Assembly (NCBI GenBank): GCA_020860385.1
Contig: JAJBUK010000079.1
Coordinates: 27,209 to 61,411, forward strand
Reading direction: 5' to 3'
Length of the DNA: 34,203 nt
Source of the DNA: Clostridiales bacterium
GTDB taxonomy: Bacteria; Bacillota; Clostridia; Oscillospirales; Oscillospiraceae
The notes under the pieces were generated by a model. That model did not search any database, was not told the origin of the DNA, and saw only the letters and a list, made by a program, of their open reading frames with translations. A program made the translations under genes and the position numbers. Within the stretch, counting starts at the first letter, position 1; each line of letters opens with the position of its first letter. Shown here in pieces: positions 23,453 to 32,956 of the stretch.

Positions 23453-24286
23453 TTACAGCGCAACCGCCAGCAGCACCGCCAGGAGGCCCACCCCCCAGCA
23501 GTAGTAGGCAAAGCCGCCGAACTTGCCCTTATCGGTCAGCAGGTTCACCAGGCGGATGGCGAAGTAGCCGGAGACGGCGGCAATCACTACCCCCACAGCG
23601 TAGATCGGCAGCAGGCTCGTATCGATGCCCGCCTCCACAGCGTCTCCGACGCTGAGGATGTTGGCCCCAATGACGGCGGGGAGGCTCAGCAGGAAGGAGT
23701 AGCACACGGCGAAATCCCGGTCATAGCCCCGCAGCAGGCCCACAGCGATGGTGGTGCCGGAGCGAGACAGGCCGGGGACGGTGGCCAGGGCCTGGCCGCA
23801 GCCTACCAGCAGGCAGTCCACAATGGTGGCGCTGCGCTCGTCCTTCCGGCCCTTCGCCAGCCGGTCAGAGACGAACAGCAGGGTACCGGTCACCAGCAGG
23901 GCAAAGCCGATGGCCAGGGGGTAGTTGTTCAGCGCTTCGATGCGGCTCTTGATGGGGAGAATTAGAAACAGAGGCAGCGTACCGACGATCATCAGCAAAA
24001 TCATCCGGCGGGCAGGGGGCACCCGGTCGGTGTGCTGGCCGGTGGCCAGGTCCCGAATAAAGCGGAAGAACTCCAGAATCATCTCCCAGATGTCGCCCCA
24101 GTAATAGACAAAGACGGAAATGAGGGTGCCCAGATGGAGCAGCACGTCAAAGAATACGTCGGTTTCCTCCGCGCTTTTCAGGTTGAACAGCTGCTGGAAC
24201 AGGGCCAGGTGGCCGGAGCTGGAGATGGGCAGGAACTCCGCAACGCCCTGAATCAGCCCCAGAATGGCGGAATAGAGATAGGTCAT
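23453..24286 (-). CDS. uppP: undecaprenyl-diphosphatase UppP (BacA)
   Basis: The 277-residue multi-pass membrane protein has both signature motifs: GVAEFLPISSSGHL near the N-terminus with the catalytic glutamate, and PGLSRSGTTIAVGLL in the second half. It dephosphorylates undecaprenyl pyrophosphate to recycle the lipid carrier of peptidoglycan and surface glycans; excess gives bacitracin resistance. ATG 24286 (MTYLYSAILG) has AGGGAGG about 6 bases upstream, better than a start 10 codons earlier. It shares its operon with ftsK and the M18 peptidase and supports the ddl/murF wall-precursor genes further upstream. Confidence 0.95.
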   Translation of the reverse strand: MTYLYSAILGLIQGVAEFLPISSSGHLALFQQLFNLKSAEETDVFFDVLLHLGTLISVFVYYWGDIWEMILEFFRFIRDLATGQHTDRVPPARRMILLMIVGTLPLFLILPIKSRIEALNNYPLAIGFALLVTGTLLFVSDRLAKGRKDERSATIVDCLLVGCGQALATVPGLSRSGTTIAVGLLRGYDRDFAVCYSFLLSLPAVIGANILSVGDAVEAGIDTSLLPIYAVGVVIAAVSGYFAIRLVNLLTDKGKFGGFAYYCWGVGLLAVLLAVAL

Positions 24287-24354
24287 AACAATCCTCCCTG
24301 CGCCGGCGGCGCACATCGATTACGCCCCCCGGAGGGGCAGTCAGCGGCGGCAGT

Positions 24355-25743
24355 TCAGCCGCAGTACACCGCCTTCATGCAGCGGTAGGTCATATAGCAG
24401 TCCAGCTTGCCCGTCAGTTCCAGGGGGGCGTGCATAGCCAGGACGGGGGTGCCTGCGTCAATGGTCTCGATATTGCGGTTCGCCATATACATGGCTACGG
24501 TGCCGCCGCCGCCCACGTCCACCTTGCCCAACTCGGCCAGGTGCCAAATCACACCGGCATCGTCCAGCAGGCGGCGGAGTTTGGCCACTGTTTCCGCTCC
24601 GGCGTCGTTGCTCTCCCCCTTGCCCCGGGAGCCGGTGTACTTGGCGACGCCTACCCCCCAGTTCACCCGGGAGGCGTTTTGCAGTTCGTACACGCTGGCG
24701 TAGTTGGGGTCAAAGGCCGCCGTCACGTCGGCGCTGAGACAGAAGGAGTTCTCATAGCAGGTTTTCAGAGGGACGCCCTGGGTGTCGCACAGGTCGGACA
24801 CGAAGGTGTCAAAGAACAGGCTCTTCATCCCGCTGACGCCCTCGGAGCCGATTTCCTCCTTGTCCACCAGCATACAGACGCCGGTGCGGTTCAGGCTGTC
24901 CGCCGTGTCCAGGAGGGCTCGGAGGGAGGCGTAGCCACAGACCTTGTCGTCCTGGCCGTAGGCCCCGATGAGGGAGCGGTCCAGGCCGTAGTCCCTGGCG
25001 TCGTAGGCGGGGACGGCGCACAGCTCGGCGGAGATGAAGTCCGCCTCGGTGATGCCGTACTTCTCGTGAAGCAAATCCAGCACCATCAGCTTGAAGCGCT
25101 CCTTTTCCTCCTGGTCGGGGTAGGGTTTGGAGCCCACCATGAGGTTCAAATCCTCCCCGGAGAAGGCGGCGTACAGCGGCTCCTTGGCCTGCTTATCCGC
25201 CAGATGGGGCAGCAGGTCGGGGATGGTCAGCAGCGGGTCGGAGGGGTCTTTGCCGATGGAGACCTGCACCGTCTCCCCGGTTTTCAGGCAGACTACGCCG
25301 TGAAGCTCCAGAGGGATGGAGACCCAGTGGTACTTGCGGATGCCGCCGTAATAGTGGGTTTTCAGGATGGCGAACTCGCTGTCCTCCACCAGGGGATTGG
25401 GCTTGATGTCCAGCCGGGGGGAGTCGATGTGGGCGGCGCAGATGGCGACGCCTTTGTCCAGCCCCTCCTTGCCGATGACGGCCAGGAGAAGGGATTTATT
25501 CCGGTTGATGCGGTAGACCCGGTCGCCGGGGGTCAGGGCCTCGCCCCGGACGAGGGGGCGGAAGCCGTTTTCCTCGGCCAGCGCCACGGCGTTGGAGACA
25601 AATTCCCGCTCCGTCTTGCTGGCGGTCAGAAAGGCTTTGTAGCCGTCGCAGTAGGCTTCCACGGCGGGCAGCTCGCCCTGGTCGATGCGGTCATAGCCGT
25701 TGCAGTGGTCGGTGTGAAAGAGGAGGTCGTGCTTGGTACTCAT
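24355..25743 (-). CDS. M18-family aspartyl/leucyl-type metalloaminopeptidase
   Basis: The 462-residue product has the M18 length and the di-zinc motifs: AAHIDSPRLD, DKEEIGSEGVSG with the catalytic and ligand glutamates, CLSADVTAAFDPNY and the final LAMHAPLELTGKLD. M18 enzymes remove N-terminal residues, often acidic, from peptides in the cytoplasm and form dodecameric tetrahedra. ATG 25743 (MSTKHDLLFHTDHCN) is chosen: the upstream 26 codons overlap the preceding intergenic DNA and show no family match. It lies between tsaC-coaE and uppP on the same strand. Confidence 0.93.
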   Translation of the reverse strand: MSTKHDLLFHTDHCNGYDRIDQGELPAVEAYCDGYKAFLTASKTEREFVSNAVALAEENGFRPLVRGEALTPGDRVYRINRNKSLLLAVIGKEGLDKGVAICAAHIDSPRLDIKPNPLVEDSEFAILKTHYYGGIRKYHWVSIPLELHGVVCLKTGETVQVSIGKDPSDPLLTIPDLLPHLADKQAKEPLYAAFSGEDLNLMVGSKPYPDQEEKERFKLMVLDLLHEKYGITEADFISAELCAVPAYDARDYGLDRSLIGAYGQDDKVCGYASLRALLDTADSLNRTGVCMLVDKEEIGSEGVSGMKSLFFDTFVSDLCDTQGVPLKTCYENSFCLSADVTAAFDPNYASVYELQNASRVNWGVGVAKYTGSRGKGESNDAGAETVAKLRRLLDDAGVIWHLAELGKVDVGGGGTVAMYMANRNIETIDAGTPVLAMHAPLELTGKLDCYMTYRCMKAVYCG

Positions 25744-25790
25744 GGTGTTACAGGAATCCTTTCCATCTATAAATTTCAGTTGTGGGCGGT

Positions 25791-27428
25791 TCAGGTCAGC
25801 CGCGCCAACAGCGCCTGGCACTGGGCCAGGAGCTGCTCCTTCGTGCCGCTGTTATCCAGTATATCGTCGCAGGCGGCGCGATAGACTTGCTGGTCTGGCT
25901 GGGCGGCCAGTCGGGCGCGGGCATAGTCCTCGGTGAGGCCGTCCCTTGCCATGATGCGCCGGAGTCGGAGGCTGTCGTCTGCCACCACGGCCACCAGCCG
26001 GTCACAGTCGGCTTTCAGGGGGCTTTCCAGCAGGGCGGCGGCATCCAGCACCACGCCGGGCAGGTGCCTCCGCTGCATCTCTGCCACCTGGCGGCGCACC
26101 TCCAGGGTGATAAAGGGGAAGGTGATGCCGTTCAAATCCTCCAGGGCGGCGCTGTCCTGGAATACCAGCGCCCCCAGCGCCTTCCGGTCAAGCCGCTGCC
26201 CGTCAAACACCCTGTCCCCGAAGCGGCCCCGGAGGGCGGCACGGAGGGGGGCGCTGGTGTCCAGCAGGTCATGGTAGACCCGGTCGCAGTCAATAACGCC
26301 GAAGCCGCGAGCGGCGAAGCAGTCCAGCACAGTGGATTTCCCCGCGCCGCTGCCCCCCACCAGGCCGATGATGGGGATGGTGTAGCCGTCCTCCCCCAGG
26401 TCAAGGACGTTGAACCCGGCGGCCTTTTTCAGCCGGTTGCCGATGGCCAGCCCCAGCCCCGCCGGGTCGGGACACTGGGCGAAAATCTCCGTCACCCCGG
26501 TGCCGTCGAACCGCCGCAGGGCGGAAAAGACCCGCCGGGCCTGCTCCGTCTTATCCTGGGCAGGCCCCAGGTCGTGGACTTCCAGGCCGGGGAACAGGGG
26601 GAGGAACTCATGGAAGCAGATAACGCCGGTGGTGGGGGTCAGCCGCTTTTGAATGTAGGCGGCGCACTTGTCCGGCCTGCCGGTGACCACCGTCACCGGC
26701 GCCTGGGGGGCATAGTGGCGGTACTTCATCCCCGGCGCACGGGGGCGCTCGCCGTCCTTCAGGAGGCCGGTCACCGCCTTGTCGATGGTAATGCTGCCGC
26801 AGACCGCCTCCAGTTCGTCCAGGGGCATTCCGCCGGGACGGAGCAGCTGGGGCGGGGAGACGGTCAAATCCAGAATGGTGGACTCCACCCCCACGGAGGA
26901 GGGGCCGCCGTCCACAATGCCCTGAATCTTTCCGTCCATGTCTTCCAGCACCTCAGCGGCGCTGGTGCAGCTGGGTCGACCGGAGGTGTTGGCGCTGGGG
27001 GCGGCGATGGGTACCCCCGCCGCCTGGATGATGGCCAGGGTCACGGGATGGTCGGGGCAGCGCACCCCCACCGTGTCCAGCCCGCCGGTGGTGCGGTCGG
27101 GGACGATGGCCTTCCGAGGCAGAATCATGGTCAGCGGCCCCGGCCAGAACGCCTCCGCCAGCCGGTAGGCCAGAGGCGGCACTTCCCGGCAGTAGGTGTC
27201 CAGCCAGCTCTCGTCGGGGATGTGGATGATAAGCGGATTGTCGCTGGCGCGGCCCTTGGCCTGGTAGATGCGGGCCACGGCCTCCGCGTCCAGGGCGTTG
27301 GCCCCCAGGCCGTAGACCGTCTCGGTGGGGATGGCCAGCAGGCCGCCGGAGCGAATGATGTCCGCTGCCTCCTGAATCTCCTCCTCGTGGCCAGAGACCT
27401 GGGGCAGATGATAAACCTTCGTAATCAA
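25791..27428 (-). CDS. fusion of threonylcarbamoyl-AMP synthase (Sua5/YwlC) and dephospho-CoA kinase
   Basis: The 545-residue product joins two housekeeping enzymes. Residues about 5-345 are Sua5: a YrdC domain with GGLLAIPTETVYGLG, KGRASDNPLIIH, PGPLTMIL, SANTSGRPS and STILDL, plus the C-terminal Sua5 domain after APGMKYRHYAP. It makes threonylcarbamoyl-AMP for the t6A37 tRNA modification. Residues about 352-545 are CoaE: IIGLVGGSGAGKST (P-loop), DCDRVYHDLL and DAAALLES, the last step of coenzyme A synthesis. The reading frame is continuous and both sets of motifs are complete, so both halves may work. The start is TTG 27428, 7 bases after prfA, with only a weak ribosome site, suggesting coupling to prfA translation. 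Confidence 0.92.
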   Translation of the reverse strand: MITKVYHLPQVSGHEEEIQEAADIIRSGGLLAIPTETVYGLGANALDAEAVARIYQAKGRASDNPLIIHIPDESWLDTYCREVPPLAYRLAEAFWPGPLTMILPRKAIVPDRTTGGLDTVGVRCPDHPVTLAIIQAAGVPIAAPSANTSGRPSCTSAAEVLEDMDGKIQGIVDGGPSSVGVESTILDLTVSPPQLLRPGGMPLDELEAVCGSITIDKAVTGLLKDGERPRAPGMKYRHYAPQAPVTVVTGRPDKCAAYIQKRLTPTTGVICFHEFLPLFPGLEVHDLGPAQDKTEQARRVFSALRRFDGTGVTEIFAQCPDPAGLGLAIGNRLKKAAGFNVLDLGEDGYTIPIIGLVGGSGAGKSTVLDCFAARGFGVIDCDRVYHDLLDTSAPLRAALRGRFGDRVFDGQRLDRKALGALVFQDSAALEDLNGITFPFITLEVRRQVAEMQRRHLPGVVLDAAALLESPLKADCDRLVAVVADDSLRLRRIMARDGLTEDYARARLAAQPDQQVYRAACDDILDNSGTKEQLLAQCQALLARLT

Positions 27429-27435
27429 GAAAACA

Positions 27436-28515
27436 TCAGCTTCTATCTTCCTTTGCCGAATTTGCCAGCCGTTCCGCCTGGTCGGCGGCGGCCAGGGCGT
27501 CGATGAGCTCGTCCAAATCCCCGTCCATGATGCTGGCGATTTTGTACAGGGTCAGGCCGATGCGGTGGTCAGTGACCCGCCCCTGGGGAAAGTTATAGGT
27601 GCGGATGCGCTCGTTGCGCATCCCGCTGCCCACCTGGCTGCGGCGCTGGGCGGAGACGCTGTCCGCCTGGGACTGCACCATCTGCTCATAGAGCCGGGCC
27701 CGCAGAATCTCCATGGCCCTGTCCCGGTTCTGGAACTGGCTGCGCTCCTGCTGGCACTCCACCACCATGCCGGTGGGCAGATGGGTCAAGCGGACGGCGG
27801 AGGAGGTCTTGTTGATGTGCTGGCCCCCCGCGCCGGAGGAGCGGAACACGTCCATCTTGATGTCCTCCTTGCGAATTTCCAGCTCCACCTCCTCCACCTC
27901 CGGGAGGACGGCCACCGTGGCCGTGCTGGTGTGGACCCGTCCGCCGGATTCCGTCTCCGGCACCCGCTGCACCCGGTGGACGCCGCTCTCGTACTTCAAA
28001 CGGCTGTACACCCCAGAACCGGAGATGGTGAAGGAGACCTCCTTCATGCCCCCCAGCTCCGTCTCGTTGCAGCTGGCAAGCTCCAGATTCCAGCCCCGGC
28101 GGACGCTGTACATCTCGTACATCCGGTACAGGGAGTGTGCGAACAGGGCGGATTCCTCCCCGCCTACCCCGGCGCGAATCTCCATGATGACGCTGCGCTG
28201 GTCGTTGGGGTCTTTGGGCAGCAGGAGAAGCTGGAGCTGCCGCTCCAGCTGGGCGGCGTGCTCCTTTTCGGTGAGGAACTCCTCCCGCGCCAGTTCCCGC
28301 AGCTCCGGGTCAGGCTCATTCAGCATGGCCTCCGCCGCCTCGCTGGCCTCCCTGGCCGCCTCGTAGTCCTGATAGGCGGTGACGACAGGCTCCAGCTCGG
28401 CCAGCTCCTGGTTCAGCCTGGCCACCTGGGCCGGGTCATTATACGTCTCCGGCTGGTTCAGTTTGGTCTGGAGTACGCTGTATTGGGTTTGCAGTTGTTG
28501 AAGCCTGTCCTGCAT
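27436..28515 (-). CDS. prfA: peptide chain release factor 1
   Basis: The 359-residue product is full-length RF1, which reads stop codons UAA and UAG. The GGQ motif is in SSGAGGQHINKTSSAVR, and the codon-recognition loop is in HRVQRVPETESGGR (the PxT position). RF2 would carry SPF there. ATG 28515 is preferred because GGAGG lies about 5 bases upstream and RF1 usually begins with a short helix. prmC, the methyltransferase often beside prfA, is missing here; the tsaC-coaE fusion follows instead. Upstream DNA (28516-28809) is filled with a palindrome and a MITE-like element. Confidence 0.96.
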   Translation of the reverse strand: MQDRLQQLQTQYSVLQTKLNQPETYNDPAQVARLNQELAELEPVVTAYQDYEAAREASEAAEAMLNEPDPELRELAREEFLTEKEHAAQLERQLQLLLLPKDPNDQRSVIMEIRAGVGGEESALFAHSLYRMYEMYSVRRGWNLELASCNETELGGMKEVSFTISGSGVYSRLKYESGVHRVQRVPETESGGRVHTSTATVAVLPEVEEVELEIRKEDIKMDVFRSSGAGGQHINKTSSAVRLTHLPTGMVVECQQERSQFQNRDRAMEILRARLYEQMVQSQADSVSAQRRSQVGSGMRNERIRTYNFPQGRVTDHRIGLTLYKIASIMDGDLDELIDALAAADQAERLANSAKEDRS

Positions 28516-28550
28516 GGGGGACCTCCGGTCTGCTTTTTGCAATCGTTATG

Positions 28551-28620
28551 TGTAGGGGCGGCCCTTGGCCGCCTCGGATAAGCGGGTGGTTTCCGTGGGC
28601 GGCCAAGGGCCGCCCCTACA
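28551..28620. repeat. large intergenic palindrome, TGTAGGGGCGG type
   Basis: The 23 bases at 28551-28573 (starting TGTAGGGGCGGCCCTTGG) pair perfectly with 28598-28620 (ending CGCCCCTACA) around a 24-base centre. Palindromes beginning TGTAGGGGCGG are, to my knowledge, recurrent in Clostridia and Oscillospiraceae genomes. It could act as a terminator-like RNA stem upstream of prfA or be a REP-like mobile repeat. Confidence 0.8.
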
Positions 28621-28633
28621 GAAAAGTGAAGAT

Positions 28634-28798
28634 TTAGGGAACCTCTGAACAAATGCACTTCGGCGCCTTGCGGTAAATTTCCGCCATAAATGCGTTGCAA
28701 AATCTTGAAATCCGTCAGGATTCCTGCGCTTTTGCGCCTTTTTCTGACGCAAATTTCCTCGCAATCCGCTCTCGTCCATTTATTCAGAGGTTCCTTAG
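28634..28798. mobile_element. MITE-like element with 18-bp terminal inverted repeats and TTAG flanks
   Basis: The left end GGAACCTCTGAACAAATG (28638-28655) and the right end CATTTATTCAGAGGTTCC (28777-28794) are inverted repeats differing at one base. The 157-bp body has no transposase. TTAG stands directly outside both ends (28634-28637 and 28795-28798), as expected for a 4-bp target duplication. The same terminal sequence occurs alone at 23427-23444. Minus-strand reading across the element is open, with an ATG just outside the right end (28803-28805). Confidence 0.8.
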
Positions 28799-28809
28799 AC
28801 TTCACTCTA

Positions 28810-29592
28810 CTAGCCGCTGCTCAACGGAAAATCCACAAAAAAGCTCTTCACCAGCGCGGCTGCCTCCCGCAGATAGAGATAGGCGCGGTATTCTATCCCG
28901 CCGGGGACGCTGGCCGCCAGGCAGTCCGCGTTGACCCCGCAGCGCCCGGCCAGCAGCCGCACTCGCGCCAGGTGGGGCGCGCTGGACACCACCAGAAGCT
29001 GCTCCGAGGAAAGCCCCACCTCCTCCAGCAGCGCGATGGAGCAGGTCAGGTTCTCCAGTGTGTTGGTGGCCTGTTCCTCCAAATAGATGCGGTCAGGATC
29101 GATGCCGTAGTCCTCCTCCAGCGCAACGGCCATCACCGCCGCCTCGGACACCGTCTCACCGGTGTCCACGCCGCCGGTGACCACCACCGGCACGTCGGGA
29201 TGCTCCGCCAGCCACGCCGCCCCGGCGGCGATGCGCCGGTTCAGCACCGGGGAGGGCTCCCCGTCCCAGACGGCGGCTCCTAAAATCACCACAGCGTCCG
29301 GCTCAGTATCGGACAAAGTGCTTTGCGCGCCGCACAGCACCACGCCCTCCAGCGCCCCGAAGGCCAGTACCCCGGCGGCCACTAGGCCGAGCAGCCCCCG
29401 GCGGAGCCGCCGCCCCGCTTTCCCGCCGAAGAGGAAGGACAGTGCCAGCACCAGCAGCACGCAGCCTATCCCCGCCAGCGCCAACGCCCCAAAGAGCATG
29501 GGTCTGCCCCCGGCGGCGAACACGGCCACTCCCGCCAGCAGGCACAGCGCCCCCAGCGCGGCGGTGCAAAGTTCAGGAATCCGTTTCTTCAT
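28810..29592 (-). CDS. YdcF/SanA-like DUF218 membrane protein
   Basis: The 260-residue product has about three N-terminal membrane helices (to about residue 85) and a DUF218 domain with its usual motifs: DAVVILGAAVWDGEPSPVLNRRI, VPVVVTGG, EEQATNTLENL and LLVVSSAPHLARVRLLA. DUF218 proteins such as SanA, ElyC and YdcF are linked to envelope integrity and lipid-carrier metabolism; no reaction is firmly established for this type. ATG 29592 overlaps the ABC-F stop as ATGA, and AGGGCGAGG precedes it. Neighbouring ddl, murF and uppP fit an envelope role. Confidence 0.87.
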   Translation of the reverse strand: MKKRIPELCTAALGALCLLAGVAVFAAGGRPMLFGALALAGIGCVLLVLALSFLFGGKAGRRLRRGLLGLVAAGVLAFGALEGVVLCGAQSTLSDTEPDAVVILGAAVWDGEPSPVLNRRIAAGAAWLAEHPDVPVVVTGGVDTGETVSEAAVMAVALEEDYGIDPDRIYLEEQATNTLENLTCSIALLEEVGLSSEQLLVVSSAPHLARVRLLAGRCGVNADCLAASVPGGIEYRAYLYLREAAALVKSFFVDFPLSSG

Positions 29593-31490
29593 GCCTCGCC
29601 CTCCAACTGGAGAGACAGCGCCTCCCACGCCTCGTACAGCGCGGCCAGCTGCTCCTCCTGAGCCTCCTTTTGGGCGGCGAGGTCAGTGAGTTTCTCATAG
29701 TCGGTGGCGCAGGCTGCCATCTCGGCCTCCAGGTCGGCCCCGGCCTGCTCGGCGGCGGCGATTTCCCGCTCCAGCTGGGCCAGTTTCTTCGCCGCCAGCT
29801 TGGTGCCGCCGGGCTGTTTGGGCTTCTCCTTTTTGGGCTTCTTCGGCTCCGGTTTCAGAACCTCCCGCAGCTCCAGGTCACGGGCTTTTTTGGCAAGCCA
29901 GCCCTCGTAGTCTCCCTGGAAGTCGGTGATGTTCCCGTCCTCCAGCGTCCAGATGCGGGTGGCGAATTTTTTGATAAAGTAGCGGTCGTGGCTGACGAAG
30001 AGCAGCGCCCCGTCGAAGTCCGCCACGGCGGACTCAATCCACTCCCGGCTGGCGATGTCCAGATGGTTGGTGGGCTCGTCCAGAATCAGCAGGTTGATGC
30101 GCTCGTCCATCAGCAGGCACAGCTTCAGCCGGCTCAGTTCCCCGCCGGACAGGGCAGAGACGGGCTTAAACACGTCCTCCCCCCGGAAGTGGAAGGCTCC
30201 CAGCCTATCACGGGCCTCCTGGGGGGTGCAGTTCTGCTCATAGAGCATGGTGTCCACCAGGGAGCGTTCCATATGGTCGAACCGGACGATTTGGGGCAGG
30301 TAGCCGGGGCGGACGGCGGGGCCGAAGTGGATATAGCCGCTGTCCGGCGCTTCCTCCCCCAGCAGCAGCTTCAGGAAGGTGGTCTTGCCGGTGCCATTGT
30401 CCCCCAAAAGGGCGATGCGCTCCCCGCCGGTGACGGTGAGGGAGATATGGTCAAAGAGGGTGCGGCCATCGTAGGACTTTTTCAGGCCGTCCACGGTGAA
30501 CACCTCGTCCCCTTGGAAGTCCAGGGAGGTGAAGCCCATGGTCATGGCCCGCTCCTTGCCCACCGGCTTTGCCACGGTTTGCAGCTTCTCCATCCGCTTC
30601 TCCATGGAGAAGGCCCGCTTATATAGCTTGTCATTGCCCTGGAACGCCCAGAGCTTCATCTTCTCTGCCGCCTCGGTGAGTTGGGCCACCTTGGCCTGCT
30701 CCTTCTCGTACTGGCGAAGCTGCTCCTGATAGCGGCGCTCCTTTTCCTCCACATAAAAGGAGTAATTGCCGGAGTAAAACGCCGCCTTGCCGTCCTGAAT
30801 CTCCACGATGCGCTGCACCACCCGGTCTAAAAAGTACCGGTCGTGGGAGATGGCCAAGACGGTGCCCTTGAAGCTGTCCAGATAGCCCTCCAGCCATTCC
30901 ACGGCGTGCAGATCCAAGTGGTTGGTGGGCTCGTCCAGGAGCAGAATGTCCGTGTCCTCCAGAATTAGGCGGCCCAGGTTCACCCGGGTCTTCTCCCCGC
31001 CGGAGAGCTGGGCAAAGAACTGCCGCCGCATGGTGGGGGAAATGCCCAGGCCGTTGGCAACCTTGCCGATTTGCACGTCCAAATCGTAGCCCCCCGCCAG
31101 TTGGAAAGCGGCGGAGAGGCTGTCATAGCGCTGCAAGGTCTCTTTGGAGGAATCCCCGGCGGCCATTTTGGCGGTGAGAGCCTCCATCTCCCGCTCCATT
31201 TTGTGGACGCGGGCGAAGGCGGTATCCAGTACGTCGTCTACCGTGTACTCGTCAGGATACACCGGTATCTGAGAAATCAGCCCCATCCGCTTGCCGGGGG
31301 CCAGGAACACCTGGCCCTCGTCATAGTCGTACCCGCCGGTGAGGATTTTGAACAGCGTGGTCTTGCCGCAGCCGTTTTTGCCCAGCAGGCCCACCCGTTC
31401 GCCGGAGCTGACGTGGAAGGTCAGCCCCCGGAGCACGTCCTCGCCCACGGTGAAGGATTTTGTCAGGTTGTTTACAGAAATGTCAATCAT
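29589..31490 (-). CDS. ABC-F family ribosome-associated ATPase
   Basis: The 633-residue product has two ABC domains on one chain and no membrane part. Domain 1 has Walker A GKNGCGKTT (37-45), signature LSGGEKTR and LLLDEPTNHLD. Domain 2 has GDNGTGKTT, LSGGELSR and LILDEPTNHLD. A long charged inter-domain linker (YSFYVEEKERRYQEQLRQYEKEQ) and a C-terminal Glu/Ala coiled coil (after a Lys/Pro-rich stretch) are typical of YdiF/Uup-like ABC-F proteins, which relieve stalled ribosomes through the E site; some protect from antibiotics. No resistance-type leader peptide is seen. ATG 31490 lacks a clear ribosome site. Confidence 0.94.
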   Translation of the reverse strand: MIDISVNNLTKSFTVGEDVLRGLTFHVSSGERVGLLGKNGCGKTTLFKILTGGYDYDEGQVFLAPGKRMGLISQIPVYPDEYTVDDVLDTAFARVHKMEREMEALTAKMAAGDSSKETLQRYDSLSAAFQLAGGYDLDVQIGKVANGLGISPTMRRQFFAQLSGGEKTRVNLGRLILEDTDILLLDEPTNHLDLHAVEWLEGYLDSFKGTVLAISHDRYFLDRVVQRIVEIQDGKAAFYSGNYSFYVEEKERRYQEQLRQYEKEQAKVAQLTEAAEKMKLWAFQGNDKLYKRAFSMEKRMEKLQTVAKPVGKERAMTMGFTSLDFQGDEVFTVDGLKKSYDGRTLFDHISLTVTGGERIALLGDNGTGKTTFLKLLLGEEAPDSGYIHFGPAVRPGYLPQIVRFDHMERSLVDTMLYEQNCTPQEARDRLGAFHFRGEDVFKPVSALSGGELSRLKLCLLMDERINLLILDEPTNHLDIASREWIESAVADFDGALLFVSHDRYFIKKFATRIWTLEDGNITDFQGDYEGWLAKKARDLELREVLKPEPKKPKKEKPKQPGGTKLAAKKLAQLEREIAAAEQAGADLEAEMAACATDYEKLTDLAAQKEAQEEQLAALYEAWEALSLQLEGEA

Positions 31491-31502
31491 GGTCTACAGT
31501 CA

Positions 31503-31532
31503 GGTACACCACGGCGAGCGCCGCAGTGTACC
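31503..31532 (-). other. hairpin between murF and the ABC-F gene
   Basis: GGTACAC (31503-31509) pairs with GTGTACC (31526-31532), and inside it CGGC (31512-31515) with GCCG (31520-31523) around GAGC. No T-run follows on the minus strand. It lies in the 59-base gap before the ABC-F start and may modulate its expression. Confidence 0.5.
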
Positions 31533-31549
31533 GATAGGGAGCGTTTAGG

Positions 31550-32950
<1,401 letters not shown>

Positions 32951-32956
32951 GGTACG

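Noticed and set aside
24430-27506. Long plus-strand frames opposite the M18 peptidase and the tsaC-coaE fusion
   Set aside because: Antisense shadows with low-complexity composition and no family motifs. The minus-strand genes explain the DNA fully.
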